Assembly (NCBI GenBank): GCA_022822545.1
Contig: JAJEBE010000021.1
Location: 62,001 to 126,000, forward strand
Direction: 5' to 3'
Source: Anaerolineae bacterium
GTDB taxonomy: Bacteria; Chloroflexota; Anaerolineae; Aggregatilineales; Phototrophicaceae
Length of the DNA stretch: 64,000 nt
How positions within the stretch are numbered: the stretch's first letter is position 1; every line of letters begins with the position of its first letter. Position numbers and translations under genes: made by a program. Positions 9,604 to 18,892 of this stretch are shown piece by piece. The notes below the pieces were generated by a model that was not told where the DNA came from, did no database searches, and saw only the letters and a program-made list of their open reading frames with translations.

Positions 9604-11487
9604 ATGGTAAAGATCAGACTCTGCGCTAGCATACTTTTGCTGCTGTGCCTGGCGTTTATTGGCGCCGCCCTGGCGCAATCCGAAGCAGTCAGCGTTAGCG
9701 GTTCAGCAATCGTCAATGCAGTGATGGAAGATTTGGCGGAGGCGAGCGGCGCGGACGGTATAAGCATCGCATCAAAGGGAAGTACGCGCGGCATCGAAGC
9801 ATTCTGTGCCGGCGAGCTTGACCTGGCTACGGCGTCGCGAAAGATGTCGCCCGATGAACGCGCCAATTGTGAAGCCAAGGAAATCGCCTTCAGCGAATTG
9901 CTGATCGGCCATTATATCATCGCGTTCGTCGCTCACGCCGATGCGCCGGCGCAGTGCCTGCAGTTCGACGAGTTAGAAGACATGCTGCGGCCGACGGCCA
10001 GCAACCAGGTGAAAGATTGGTCCTTCTATCGTGAGGAAAACGCCGATCTGCCCTTGACGGTCTGGCTGCCCGGGGTAAACGAGCTAGCCTATGTCATCGC
10101 CGACAGCGAGATCGCCGGTGATGGATTGCGCCTGGATGGACAGCACTATGAGGACGCGTCGGAGGCGATCAAAGCGGTGACGAATACGGCCGGCGCGCTC
10201 GCCTTGGTCCCCTGGACAGAACAACTCAACAGTGACGACACTCTCACGGTGCTCCAAGCCGGGGACAGCGAGTTCGGTGGCTGTACGCCGCCATCAGCGG
10301 AAAATGTGGAAAGTGAAGGCTATCCTTTCGCGCTGTCGCTCTATGTCTATGTCAACCGAGCGCGGCTTGAAAGCAACGATAGCCTGATTGAGTTGATGCA
10401 ATTCAGCGTTGCTGAAGCAAACGCGGTTGTGATTGAGATGGCAGGCGCCACCCCGCCGTCCGGCACAATCTATGAGTTGAACAGCACGATTTTGGCGGAT
10501 GCGGACGCGGTACCCGGCGCGACTGGAGACACTGAAGACTTTCAGATTCCGATTGACCTCAGCGGCGAGATCCGTATTGTTGGCGCGGCCAATACATATC
10601 GAGCATTAAGCCGCGCGGGTGAGGGGCTGAGCGAGCAACTGAATGTCGACCTATATTTTGCCGGCATGCTGGCGGGAATTGGCAGTCTATGCCAGAGCGA
10701 GGCGGATATCGTCGCGCTCGACGGGCCAGCCGCAGCGGACGCGCTTGAGGTCTGCGCGGCAAATGACATCGTGACGACGCCGTTGCAGTTGGGGGCGCAG
10801 GCGACGGTGCTGATCGCGAACACAGGGAATGAATCCTCCGCCTGTTTGACAACCGAGCAAATTAATAGGATTTGGCGCGCTGACTCGGCCGGGGTGGTTG
10901 AAAGCTGGGCCGATGTCGCTGGCGAATTTCCCGATCTTCCGCTGACACTCTTTGGCTTGCCCTCGCTCGACACCTACACCGATATCCTCGTGCAGACGGC
11001 CGGGGAGGTTATCCCGCCAATACGACGCGATACCGAACAGGATTACGACCCGCTGTACCGGGCGGCCGCGGTCGGCAACGTCAGCGGCGGCTTGACTTAT
11101 ATGAGTTGGTCCGACTATCAGGAAGTGCTCGATAACGATCAGGCGAAGATCCGGCTTGTCGCTGTTGATGGTGGCTCCGGCTGTGTTGAACCCAATTTCG
11201 GCGCAATAGAAGATGGGTTGTACCCACTTTCACGCCACGCCAGTCTGCTCGTCAGCGAAGCGTCCCTGGCCGATATTAACGTCCAGTCATTCTTGTGGAA
11301 TCTGTTCAACGAAGACAACTGGACGGCGCTGCAAAGAGATGGCTTCCTGGGCGTCTCAGTGCTGGAGTTGCCAATCATACGGCGAGACTTGTTACGCGGC
11401 TATGCTGATGCCGAAAGTCGCTATCCGCTCGCAGAGGATGAAACGGAAGCGGCGGCCAGCGGCACGGAGGAAGAAAGCGCCGGCTGA
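9604..11487 (+). CDS. Exported protein with two PstS-like substrate-binding domains
   Basis: The 627-residue product begins with a signal peptide (basic start, hydrophobic core, cleavage probably after ALA near residue 24). Two type II periplasmic-binding-like halves follow. The first (about 28-300) opens VSVSGSAIVNAVMEDLAEASG and has GSTRGIEAFCAGELDLATASR. The second (about 318-610) opens EIRIVGAANTYRALSRAGEGL and has a matching DIVALDGPAAADAL stretch. This resembles phosphate-binding PstS folds, but the phosphate ligands are not clearly conserved and no pst permease genes are near, so phosphate transport is doubtful. Each half keeps cysteine pairs. The C-terminus is acidic and low in complexity. 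A wall-located binding or sensor protein is the safest reading. Confidence 0.75.
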   Translation: MVKIRLCASILLLLCLAFIGAALAQSEAVSVSGSAIVNAVMEDLAEASGADGISIASKGSTRGIEAFCAGELDLATASRKMSPDERANCEAKEIAFSELLIGHYIIAFVAHADAPAQCLQFDELEDMLRPTASNQVKDWSFYREENADLPLTVWLPGVNELAYVIADSEIAGDGLRLDGQHYEDASEAIKAVTNTAGALALVPWTEQLNSDDTLTVLQAGDSEFGGCTPPSAENVESEGYPFALSLYVYVNRARLESNDSLIELMQFSVAEANAVVIEMAGATPPSGTIYELNSTILADADAVPGATGDTEDFQIPIDLSGEIRIVGAANTYRALSRAGEGLSEQLNVDLYFAGMLAGIGSLCQSEADIVALDGPAAADALEVCAANDIVTTPLQLGAQATVLIANTGNESSACLTTEQINRIWRADSAGVVESWADVAGEFPDLPLTLFGLPSLDTYTDILVQTAGEVIPPIRRDTEQDYDPLYRAAAVGNVSGGLTYMSWSDYQEVLDNDQAKIRLVAVDGGSGCVEPNFGAIEDGLYPLSRHASLLVSEASLADINVQSFLWNLFNEDNWTALQRDGFLGVSVLELPIIRRDLLRGYADAESRYPLAEDETEAAASGTEEESAG

Positions 11488-11596
11488 TAACTGACCGGTC
11501 CCTTTATTATAGGTGTTGAGACAGCGTCTGCTGGCCGGAGGAGTCTCTCGGCTGTGCTATACTTCCCTTGGTACGTATCAGCGACGGGAGAACTTT

Positions 11597-14377
11597 ATGC
11601 GCGGCGACTTGCTCGCCTTCGACCTGGAAACAACTGGATTAGACCCCGCGACTGACGAGGTCATCGAGATCGGCGTGGCGCGTTTTCGTGATGGCGCCGT
11701 GGTCGAGCAGTTTCAGTCGCTGGTCAAACCATCAATACCGATACCGACAGACATCACACATTTGACCGGCATTCACCAGGAAGATGTCGATGATGCGCCG
11801 GCAATGGCAGAGCTTCTGCCGCAGATCGAGGATTTCTTCGCGGACGCGCCAGTCATCGCGCATAACGTTCAGTTCGATCTGTCCTTCATGCGGAAGCATG
11901 ATCTTCTTCATACAAATCCGGCAATTGATACTTTAGATCTGGCGACGATCGTCCTGCCGTCCGCCCCGCGTTATGGCCTGGGCGCGCTGGCGGCGCAGGA
12001 GGGCATCGAGCTGGCGAACGCGCACCGGGCCTTTGATGATGCGGTCGCGACCGGGCATTTGTATTGGGGGCTTTGGCAACGACTCTGCCGGCTAGCGCCT
12101 AATATACTGGCCGAGATTATCCGCGCCAGCGAGGGAAAGGCTTGGCCCTTGCGCGAAGTCTTCCAGGCCGCGCTCGCGGAGAGTTTAAAAACCGGGATTC
12201 AACAGCGGCTCACCGTTCCCTTTGAAGCCGAGTGCCTAAGCGCGCCTCCCTTGGACTTAGCCGATGCGCGACACGAGACAGTGCCGCTGGAAACGGTCAG
12301 CGATATCTTCGGCTGCGATGGGCGCCTGGCGCAGGAATTCGACGACTACGAAAGCCGCGACGAGCAGCTTGCCATGGCGCTGGAGGTGGCCGGCGCCCTA
12401 AACGATGGCAGCCAGGTCATGATCGAAGCCGGTACCGGCACTGGAAAATCGCTGGCTTATTTGCTGCCGGCGGCGCTTTGGGCGATGCGGAATGGCCAGC
12501 GCGTGACCATATCCACACAGACGATCAACCTGCAAGAGCAACTGCTCAAACAGGATATTCCGCAAGTCAAGCGCGTGGTCGGGGGCGGTTTGCAGGCGGC
12601 GCTGATGAAAGGACGCGGCAATTACCTCTGCCCGCGCCGGCTGGAGACTATGCGCCGACGCAAGCCGGCCAATCTCGATGAATTACGGACATTGGCGAAG
12701 ATCCTCTTGTGGCTGCAAGAATGCGATTCGGGGGACCGGGGCGATATCACGCTGCGCGGACGAGAGTGGTCGGTCTGGGCTCGCCTCAGCGCCCAGGACG
12801 AAGGCTGCTCGATGTTTCGCTGCTCGAGCGAGATGGATGGCGTTTGTCCCTTCTATCGCGCGCGCCAACGCGCGGAATCCGCGCATGTTCTCATCAGCAA
12901 TCATGCGCTGCTGATAGCCGACGCCCGAATTGAGAATCGCGCCCTGCCCGCTTATCACAATCTCGTGGTGGATGAGGCTCATCATCTTGAAGAGGCGATA
13001 ACCAATGGCTTGAGCCGGCGCATCGACCAGCCGCAGATTCTGGCGCGATTGCGCGACCTCGGCGATAGCAGGAGCGGCCTGATGGGGGAGTTTCTGGGCG
13101 AGGCGCGCGCCTATTTTCCCGCGGACGCGTTTGAGCGACTGAATAGATTCGTTGACAACATCGTAGAGACGGTTGAGCAAATGAAGGCCTTCGTCCGCCT
13201 CTACTTCCGCGCGCTGCATGAATTCGCAACCAGGCAAAAAGCGAGCAATCGCTACGCGATGCGCCTGACGAACTCACAGCGAGACAGCGGTAGTTTCACG
13301 GCGGTGTTAACCGCCTGGCGGCAACTCGACGCCTATCTCCTGGCCGTGACCGACGCCATGGAGCATCTGTGCAATGCCTTGCCGCGATATGAGCGGTATG
13401 GGCTGCCCGATTTCGGCGATTACAGCAGCGAAATCCGCGGGCATTGGCGTTACCTGGCAGACTTGCACGAACAACTGGAGTGCTATACGCAAGAGCCGGA
13501 CGCGAATTCGGTTTACGCCTTGACAGCCGGCGACCGCGCGGAACGGCTGGAACTGACCATTTCGCCACTGCATGTCGGCCCCATGATGGAGGAGTATCTC
13601 AATCAGCGCATGGAGAGCATCGTGCTGACGAGCGCCACCTTGCGGACGCATGAGTCCTTTGATCATATCAGAGAGCGCCTCTATACCGACAGCTTCAAGG
13701 CGATATCGGTCGGCTCCCCATTCAACTACAAGGAATCGACCCTGGTATATATCCCGCAGGACATGCCCGCGCCAAACCAGCGCGGTTATCAGAAGATGAT
13801 TGAGCGCGGAATCATAGAATTGGCGGCGGCGCTTAATGGGCGGGTGATGGTGCTCTTCACCAGCTACGCCCAATTGCGACAAGTATCCAAGGCGATTACC
13901 CCGCGGCTGACGCTCGGCGATATCCGGGTCTACGATCAGAGTTTTGGCACGAGCCGGGAGTTGTTGCTGGACAACTTCAAGAAGGCCGACAAAGCCGTGC
14001 TCATGGGCACACGCAGCTTTTGGGAGGGGGTGGATATCCCCGGCGATGATTTAAGCGCCGTTGTGATCGCCAAATTGCCCTTCGCGGTGCCGTCCGATCC
14101 AATCTTCGCCGCGCGGAGTGAAACCTACGCCAACTCATTCCAGGATTTCGCTGTGCCGGACGCGATCTTGCGCTTTCGGCAGGGATTCGGGCGCTTGATC
14201 CGCCGACGCAGCGATCGCGGCGTCGTCGCGATTTTTGACAGCCGCGTCATCAGCAAGAATTACGGGGCCAGCTTTCTTGAATCCTTGCCCGATTGCACAG
14301 TACAATTCGGCACATTGGACAAGTTGTCGGCAATTGCATCACAATGGATTGATCGCGACGCTCGGCGGCAACGATAA
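11597..14377 (+). CDS. dinG: DinG-family helicase with N-terminal DnaQ-type exonuclease
   Basis: This 926-residue protein joins a 3'-5' exonuclease domain (about 1-165) to an XPD/DinG superfamily 2 helicase. The exonuclease shows DLETTG, HNVQFDLSF and HRAFDDAVAT, giving the DEDD residues. The helicase has Walker A EAGTGTGKS near 277, a DEAH box (VVDEAHHLEEA) near 458, and the C-terminal GTRSFWEGVDIPGDDL motif. Cysteines at 345, 404, 409 and 417 are spaced like the 4Fe-4S ligands of E. coli DinG. An upstream in-frame start at 11513 is less likely, because the ATG at 11597 follows GGGAG with 6 bases between and matches the exonuclease start. It probably acts in repair of R-loops or stalled forks. 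Confidence 0.92.
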   Translation: MRGDLLAFDLETTGLDPATDEVIEIGVARFRDGAVVEQFQSLVKPSIPIPTDITHLTGIHQEDVDDAPAMAELLPQIEDFFADAPVIAHNVQFDLSFMRKHDLLHTNPAIDTLDLATIVLPSAPRYGLGALAAQEGIELANAHRAFDDAVATGHLYWGLWQRLCRLAPNILAEIIRASEGKAWPLREVFQAALAESLKTGIQQRLTVPFEAECLSAPPLDLADARHETVPLETVSDIFGCDGRLAQEFDDYESRDEQLAMALEVAGALNDGSQVMIEAGTGTGKSLAYLLPAALWAMRNGQRVTISTQTINLQEQLLKQDIPQVKRVVGGGLQAALMKGRGNYLCPRRLETMRRRKPANLDELRTLAKILLWLQECDSGDRGDITLRGREWSVWARLSAQDEGCSMFRCSSEMDGVCPFYRARQRAESAHVLISNHALLIADARIENRALPAYHNLVVDEAHHLEEAITNGLSRRIDQPQILARLRDLGDSRSGLMGEFLGEARAYFPADAFERLNRFVDNIVETVEQMKAFVRLYFRALHEFATRQKASNRYAMRLTNSQRDSGSFTAVLTAWRQLDAYLLAVTDAMEHLCNALPRYERYGLPDFGDYSSEIRGHWRYLADLHEQLECYTQEPDANSVYALTAGDRAERLELTISPLHVGPMMEEYLNQRMESIVLTSATLRTHESFDHIRERLYTDSFKAISVGSPFNYKESTLVYIPQDMPAPNQRGYQKMIERGIIELAAALNGRVMVLFTSYAQLRQVSKAITPRLTLGDIRVYDQSFGTSRELLLDNFKKADKAVLMGTRSFWEGVDIPGDDLSAVVIAKLPFAVPSDPIFAARSETYANSFQDFAVPDAILRFRQGFGRLIRRRSDRGVVAIFDSRVISKNYGASFLESLPDCTVQFGTLDKLSAIASQWIDRDARRQR

Positions 14378-14457
14378 TTTCTAGCGCGCGAACGCTGACT
14401 GAAAACCTGTTCGACTACTGCGGACTTGCTGTGGAATAAGTCAACTAGGCGAAGAAG

Positions 14458-14805
14458 ATGAAGACACCCGCAGGCAGAGAGTGCCCCCATTACTACTCCG
14501 ATTTCAATCGCCACACGCGTGACATTGAAGAGTGCCGCCTCGCCAAGAGCAACGCTAAATCGGAAGAATGGCACCCAAAGGATTGCCTGAGATGCCCGGT
14601 GCCGGATATCCTGCTCGCCAACGCGAGCCGTGACACACAGCTCAAATTGACCATCAAGTCCGGATTCCTGGGGCTAATCCGGCGCGTTGAAGTCGAAGCG
14701 ATCTGCCTGAAAAATGGTGAAAAAGTAGATCCTTATGTCGGTTGCCCGGATGAGCACCCGGGCCTGGAGATTTTCCGGCAAGCATTGGAACGCAGCGATG
14801 ATTAA
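14458..14805 (+). CDS. Small cysteine-rich protein of unknown function
   Basis: This 115-residue protein is not recognised. It has six cysteines (9, 26, 43, 46, 83 and 96). The N-terminal ECPHYY, ECRL and CLRCPVPDIL stretches could bind a metal, and the CLRCPVP pair looks like a zinc or iron-sulfur knuckle. The C-terminal half (LTIKSGFLGLIRRVEVEAICLKNG) is beta-rich and looks like a small domain. Its stop codon overlaps the start of the next gene (ATG at 14798), so the two are translationally coupled. It begins 80 bases after the dinG stop. Coding is likely given the coupling, but no function can be proposed. Confidence 0.7.
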   Translation: MKTPAGRECPHYYSDFNRHTRDIEECRLAKSNAKSEEWHPKDCLRCPVPDILLANASRDTQLKLTIKSGFLGLIRRVEVEAICLKNGEKVDPYVGCPDEHPGLEIFRQALERSDD

Positions 14806-15961
14806 GGGCGTTCTGCTTGACCTCGACAATACCTTGCTTCATAATCCGGACCGTCAGTGGGTCCAAACCTTTCGTCAGGGATGGGATCGGCATTTCGCAG
14901 ACTGCTTCGGCATCAGCCGCGCTTCCGACGCCCTCCGCAGCGCCATCGGGAGCCTCAACGGCAAGCCCGAATCTTACCTCACCAACGCCGAACTGATACT
15001 GGATAAGTTGGTCTGCGAGATGTCGCTTTCAAGAGAGGAGATTTCCGCCGCGCTAATTTCATTCTATGCGGGTCCGTACCACTGCTTCCGGGCAAACACA
15101 TCGCCCATGGCGCGATCGGTGGAGTTGGTGGAAGACTTGCTGAATCAGGGTCTGCTGGTTGCGATCGCGACCAATCCGCTGTTCCCGGAGGCGGCGACCC
15201 GCGCGCGCATTGTCTGGGCTGGCTTAGGTGATTTTATCGGCGAGTTTATGTTTATTACACACAGTGAGAACATGCACTTCGCCAAGCCGGATCCGGCTTA
15301 TTTTGCCGAAGTGGTCGCCCGAGTCGGTGTGGAGCCGGACGAGTGCCTGGTCATCGGAGACAGCTTGACAAACGATATTGCGCCGGCGCGCGCCCTCGGC
15401 ATGCAAACTTGGAGAGTACAAACCAAGAGCGGGCTTAAGCCCATCATGGAACGGTTGCAGCGCCCGAATTGGCAGAATGAACTGATGCCAGACGAGTTGA
15501 CGGCCGACATGCTAAAGCCGCAATTTAGGGGCAACCTCGCCGCGCTGTCTGGTCTGCTTGCCGAAGTAAAGCCGCATCAGTGGCTCCAGCGTCCCGATCC
15601 GCAAGAGTGGTCAATTTTGCAGATACTTTGCCATCTGTGGCGGGCGGAAAGCGATGTGCATCAGCAGCGACTGCGGACCATTCTTGCGGAGGACAATCCA
15701 TTCATCCCGTCCTTGCCGCCGCCGGGACCGGATATCCCCGCCTGCCATGATGACGGGATGCAAGTCTTCGAGCGCTTCCGCAACCAACGCATGGCGACAA
15801 TGACGATGCTGGCTGGATTGACCGAGGAGGACTGGGCGCGGCCGGCGCGCCACAGTATATTTGGTTTGACCAATCTGCTGGAGATGGCCTACTTTACAGC
15901 GCAGCATGACCGGCTGCATATCACACAACTTTGCCAGACCTTGGGAAAATGCGCTGACTGA
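14798..15961 (+). CDS. HAD hydrolase fused to a DinB-like domain
   Basis: The first ~215 residues are a haloacid dehalogenase-type phosphatase: motif I LLDLDNTLLHN with the nucleophilic aspartate, motif II around VAIATNPLF, a lysine in FAKPDPAYF, and motif IV in VIGDSLTND. Residues ~240-385 form a separate DinB/YfiT-like four-helix domain, with a histidine in ILCHLWRAE near 277 and histidines in TAQHDRLHI near 368 that could bind a metal. DinB-like domains occur in metal-dependent thiol-transferases. The ATG at 14798 matches the HAD start; an in-frame ATG at 14735 lies inside the upstream gene. It overlaps that gene by 8 bases. The substrate is unknown and the fusion is unusual. Confidence 0.85.
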   Translation: MIKGVLLDLDNTLLHNPDRQWVQTFRQGWDRHFADCFGISRASDALRSAIGSLNGKPESYLTNAELILDKLVCEMSLSREEISAALISFYAGPYHCFRANTSPMARSVELVEDLLNQGLLVAIATNPLFPEAATRARIVWAGLGDFIGEFMFITHSENMHFAKPDPAYFAEVVARVGVEPDECLVIGDSLTNDIAPARALGMQTWRVQTKSGLKPIMERLQRPNWQNELMPDELTADMLKPQFRGNLAALSGLLAEVKPHQWLQRPDPQEWSILQILCHLWRAESDVHQQRLRTILAEDNPFIPSLPPPGPDIPACHDDGMQVFERFRNQRMATMTMLAGLTEEDWARPARHSIFGLTNLLEMAYFTAQHDRLHITQLCQTLGKCAD

Positions 15962-16004
15962 TCGATGCAAGCGCCTGTCCTTTCAAGACTGAAGTCGGAT
16001 ACTG

Positions 16005-16032
16005 TTGACGAATAGCAGGCATAATGTAAAAT
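16005..16032 (+). promoter_or_regulatory. Promoter of the polyprenyl diphosphate synthase gene
   Basis: TTGACG (16005-16010) and TAAAAT (16027-16032) are separated by 16 bases and lie 48 bases before the ATG at 16080, giving a short leader. Both hexamers match the consensus in five of six positions. Confidence 0.65.
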
Positions 16033-16079
16033 AGATTTAGATAGTTCTGAACTTCACAATTGCTATCCTGGAGTTTGTC

Positions 16080-17027
16080 ATGACGGGAACAGTAGCAAGC
16101 CCGGCGAGACTATCGAAACAGTTGGACGATGGATTGGCCGCTGTCGAGCGCGCCATGCTTGATGTCACCAATAGTCGGGTGGAGGTTCTGCGCGCAGCCA
16201 GCCAGCATATTCTGAGCGCCGGCGGCAAGCGAATTCGGCCGCGGCTCCTTCTGCTGACTTACCTCGCCCTCGGCGGAGATGATGTGGCGCGCGTTGCTAG
16301 GCCGGCGGCGGCGATAGAGTTGATGCATACCGCGAGCGTCGTACACGATGACATCAATGATCATGGCATCCTCAGGCGCGGCCGACCATCGGTGAACGCG
16401 ATTTGGGGACGGACATTTGCGCTGCTTACCGGCGACTTTCTCTTTACCGCCGTCTATGAATTGATGGCGCCTTATCAGCAGCTCAATGTTGATCTGGCGC
16501 GGGCGGCTACCGCCTTGGTTGAAGGTGAGACGCTGCAAGCCAGCGCAGTCAAGAACAATACCTTTACCCGCGAAGTATATATGGACATCATCGCCCTTAA
16601 GACCGCCGCTCTCTTCCGCGCCGCCGCGGTGATTGGCGCCAAAATGACGGGCGTGGGCGAGAACGAGGCGAATGAGTTGGGCGAGTTCGGATTCAATCTA
16701 GGATTGGCCTTCCAGATCACCGACGACATTCTTGATATCGTGGCGGATGAAGAAAGCCTAGGCAAGACAAGCGGCATTGACGTCCATCAAGGGCGCGGTG
16801 TCGCCGTGGCGCTGCATGCCGGCAATGGCAACGGCAGTACGCAAGTCATCGACCCGGTGGAGGCCATCAAGCGCAAGATGATGGAAGGCGACAGCATTGA
16901 AAAGGCCCGCGCTCAAGCGGCGCTGCTTGTTGACAGCGCAGTGGCGAGGTTGTCAGCATTGCCTGATTCACCGGCGAAGCAAGCTCTGGCGGATCTCGCG
17001 CTGGTGGTGATACAGCGGGAAACTTGA
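16080..17027 (+). CDS. Polyprenyl diphosphate synthase (trans type)
   Basis: The enzyme condenses isopentenyl diphosphate onto allylic diphosphates to make long isoprenoid chains, probably for a quinone side chain. The 315 residues contain GGKRIRPRLLLL, the first aspartate-rich motif DDIND at 90-94 and the second DDILD at 215-219, both needed to bind magnesium and substrate. After the second motif the usual GK-TLPL stretch is replaced by QGRGVAVALHAGNGNG, so the C-terminal region departs from the canonical form. Chain length cannot be read from the sequence. The next gene starts 81 bases downstream on the same strand. Confidence 0.92.
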   Translation: MTGTVASPARLSKQLDDGLAAVERAMLDVTNSRVEVLRAASQHILSAGGKRIRPRLLLLTYLALGGDDVARVARPAAAIELMHTASVVHDDINDHGILRRGRPSVNAIWGRTFALLTGDFLFTAVYELMAPYQQLNVDLARAATALVEGETLQASAVKNNTFTREVYMDIIALKTAALFRAAAVIGAKMTGVGENEANELGEFGFNLGLAFQITDDILDIVADEESLGKTSGIDVHQGRGVAVALHAGNGNGSTQVIDPVEAIKRKMMEGDSIEKARAQAALLVDSAVARLSALPDSPAKQALADLALVVIQRET

Positions 17028-17108
17028 GCGGAGACATAGTTTGGGATCAGCGAGGCGTGTATCATTGAGATGCACGTCTCTTTTATTTGCCCATTAAGGA
17101 CAGGAACA

Positions 17109-18671
17109 ATGACGATCAAAGTAGCGAGCGTGAAGGAGATGCGCGCGATTGAAGCGGCGGCTGACCGATCCGGGGTCAGCTATGCGCAGATGATGCTCAA
17201 TGCCGGTCAAGCGGCGAGCCGCTACCTGCAAAGGCGAATCACGCTGAATGAAAAGTCGGTCGTCATTTTCCTGGTGGGCAAGGGGAATAACGGCGGAGAC
17301 GGCTTGGTCATGGCATGTGACCTGGCGCGCGAAACCTCAGCAGACATTCGGCTCTATTTGCTGGAAGCGCGCGGCGATGACGATATCCATTTTCAAGCGG
17401 CAGCCGACGCCGGCCTCAGCGTAAAGCTAGCGGCTGAAGACAACGGCGGCGAAATTCTATCGGCTTGGATTCGAGAGGCCACTGCCATCGTTGATGCCAT
17501 TTTTGGCATCGGGCTGCGGCTGCCATTGCGAGGCGGTGCAGCGGCTGTGCTGGGGCGAGTCTTGCGGCGGCCCCGTGATGATCGGCCCTTCGTTCTGGCG
17601 ATTGACTGCCCCAGCGGCGTCGATTGTGACAGCGGCGCGGCCGACCCGCTCACGCTGCGCGTAGATGCGACGATTACTTTCATAGGGGCGAAACCGGGGC
17701 TGCTGACCTTCCCGGCGGCGGAAAAAGTCGGCGACCTTGAGGTTGCGACCATTGGCGTGCCGGCGGCGCTGCCTGAGTTGCAGCGGGTCTCAACAACTCT
17801 GGTCGAGGACGGGCTGGCTGCGTCGCTGCTTCCGCCGAGGCCGCTTGACGGGCATAAGGGAACCTTCGGCAAAGTCATGCTGGTCGCCGGCTCGCCCAAC
17901 TACATCGGCGCGATCGCTTTGGCCGGAGAATCCGCTTGTCGATCCGGCGTTGGGCTGGTCACCATCGCCACGACGAGAAACCTCATAGACATAGTGGCGA
18001 GCAGCTTAAGCGAACCTACCTGGCTCGCCTTGAGCGCCGACGATGGCGCAATCAGCGAGCGGACGAGTGAAGCGGTGATTCGCGCCGCGCGGGCCTATGA
18101 CGCTTTGCTTATAGGCTGCGGACTTGGTTTGCACGACAGCACGTGCGAATTTGTCAAACGCGTGGCGAGCGCCGAGGCGCTGCCACCCTTGATATTAGAC
18201 GCCGATGCCTTGAACGCGCTCAGTCAGCAGCCGGAATGGTGGACGAATCTGCCGGCATATTCCATCATTACGCCACATAGCGGAGAGATGGCCCGCTTGA
18301 CCGGACTTTCCACCGCGGAGATCAACGCCGATCGCTGGCGAGTATCACGGCGTTACGCGGCGCGCTGGGATGTAGTGGTCGTGCTCAAAGGCGCGCACAC
18401 TGTTATCGCCGATCCGGCCGGTGAAGCGAGTGTCATCCCGGTCAAGACCGATGCGCTTGGCACGGCCGGCACGGGCGATATCCTGGCTGGCTTGATTGCC
18501 GGCTTGCGCGCGCAGGGGCTCAGCGCCTACGACAGCGCTCGCCTGGGCGCCTATGTTCACGCTCTCGCGGGCATGATCGCGGCGGACATTGTCAGCAGCA
18601 GTCGCAGCGTCATCGCTGGTGATCTGCTGGCGGCTCTGGGCGCGGCTTTCCAGTGGATTGAGCGAGATTAG
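17109..18671 (+). CDS. nnr: Bifunctional NAD(P)HX epimerase and dehydratase
   Basis: This enzyme repairs damaged hydrated NADH and NADPH. The N-terminal epimerase domain (about 1-215) has the GKGNNGGDGLVMA glycine loop. The C-terminal ADP-dependent dehydratase (about 225-515) has GHKGTFGKVMLVAGS, LILDADALNAL, and the anion hole with catalytic aspartate in GTAGTGDILAG near 454. The protein is 520 residues, the usual length. The upstream in-frame ATG at 17070 is less likely because AGGACAGGA at 17098-17106 is placed correctly for the ATG at 17109. Its stop overlaps the stop of the convergent gene at 18668. Confidence 0.95.
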   Translation: MTIKVASVKEMRAIEAAADRSGVSYAQMMLNAGQAASRYLQRRITLNEKSVVIFLVGKGNNGGDGLVMACDLARETSADIRLYLLEARGDDDIHFQAAADAGLSVKLAAEDNGGEILSAWIREATAIVDAIFGIGLRLPLRGGAAAVLGRVLRRPRDDRPFVLAIDCPSGVDCDSGAADPLTLRVDATITFIGAKPGLLTFPAAEKVGDLEVATIGVPAALPELQRVSTTLVEDGLAASLLPPRPLDGHKGTFGKVMLVAGSPNYIGAIALAGESACRSGVGLVTIATTRNLIDIVASSLSEPTWLALSADDGAISERTSEAVIRAARAYDALLIGCGLGLHDSTCEFVKRVASAEALPPLILDADALNALSQQPEWWTNLPAYSIITPHSGEMARLTGLSTAEINADRWRVSRRYAARWDVVVVLKGAHTVIADPAGEASVIPVKTDALGTAGTGDILAGLIAGLRAQGLSAYDSARLGAYVHALAGMIAADIVSSSRSVIAGDLLAALGAAFQWIERD

Positions 18672-18892
18672 TTGTCGCGCTCAAGTCGTGATTTCGCTTT
18701 GGTTTTCGCCTCGCTGATGCTGGCTTCCATATCCAGTTCGGCGCTTGCGGCGCCAAACTGCGTCAGGTCCCGCCGTCGCGTTGGTCCGCTCCGCTTGATG
18801 TGCAGCAAGGCGTATAGCGCGCCGAGTATCAGCCCGAGCAATATGCCGACGAAGGTCGCGTTTTCGTCCAGGTCAGATCGTTTTGGTCTCAT
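18668..18892 (-). CDS. Small single-pass membrane protein
   Basis: This small protein (74 residues from the ATG at 18892, 82 from the ATG at 18916) has one membrane helix (FVGILLGLILGALYALLHI) after a basic N-terminus, and a charged C-terminal tail ending in an alpha-helical lysine and arginine-rich stretch. The overall form is like YtxH-type small membrane proteins, but no signature is present. It overlaps the end of the upstream gene by about 20 bases and is probably cotranslated with it. The start at 18892 gives the shorter overlap. Its stop codon overlaps the nnr stop on the other strand by three bases. Confidence 0.65.
   Translation of the reverse strand: MRPKRSDLDENATFVGILLGLILGALYALLHIKRSGPTRRRDLTQFGAASAELDMEASISEAKTKAKSRLERDN

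Noticed and set aside
11513..11596. Longer start of the DinG protein
   Set aside because: The extra 28 residues have no family support, and the ATG at 11597 has a good ribosome binding site.
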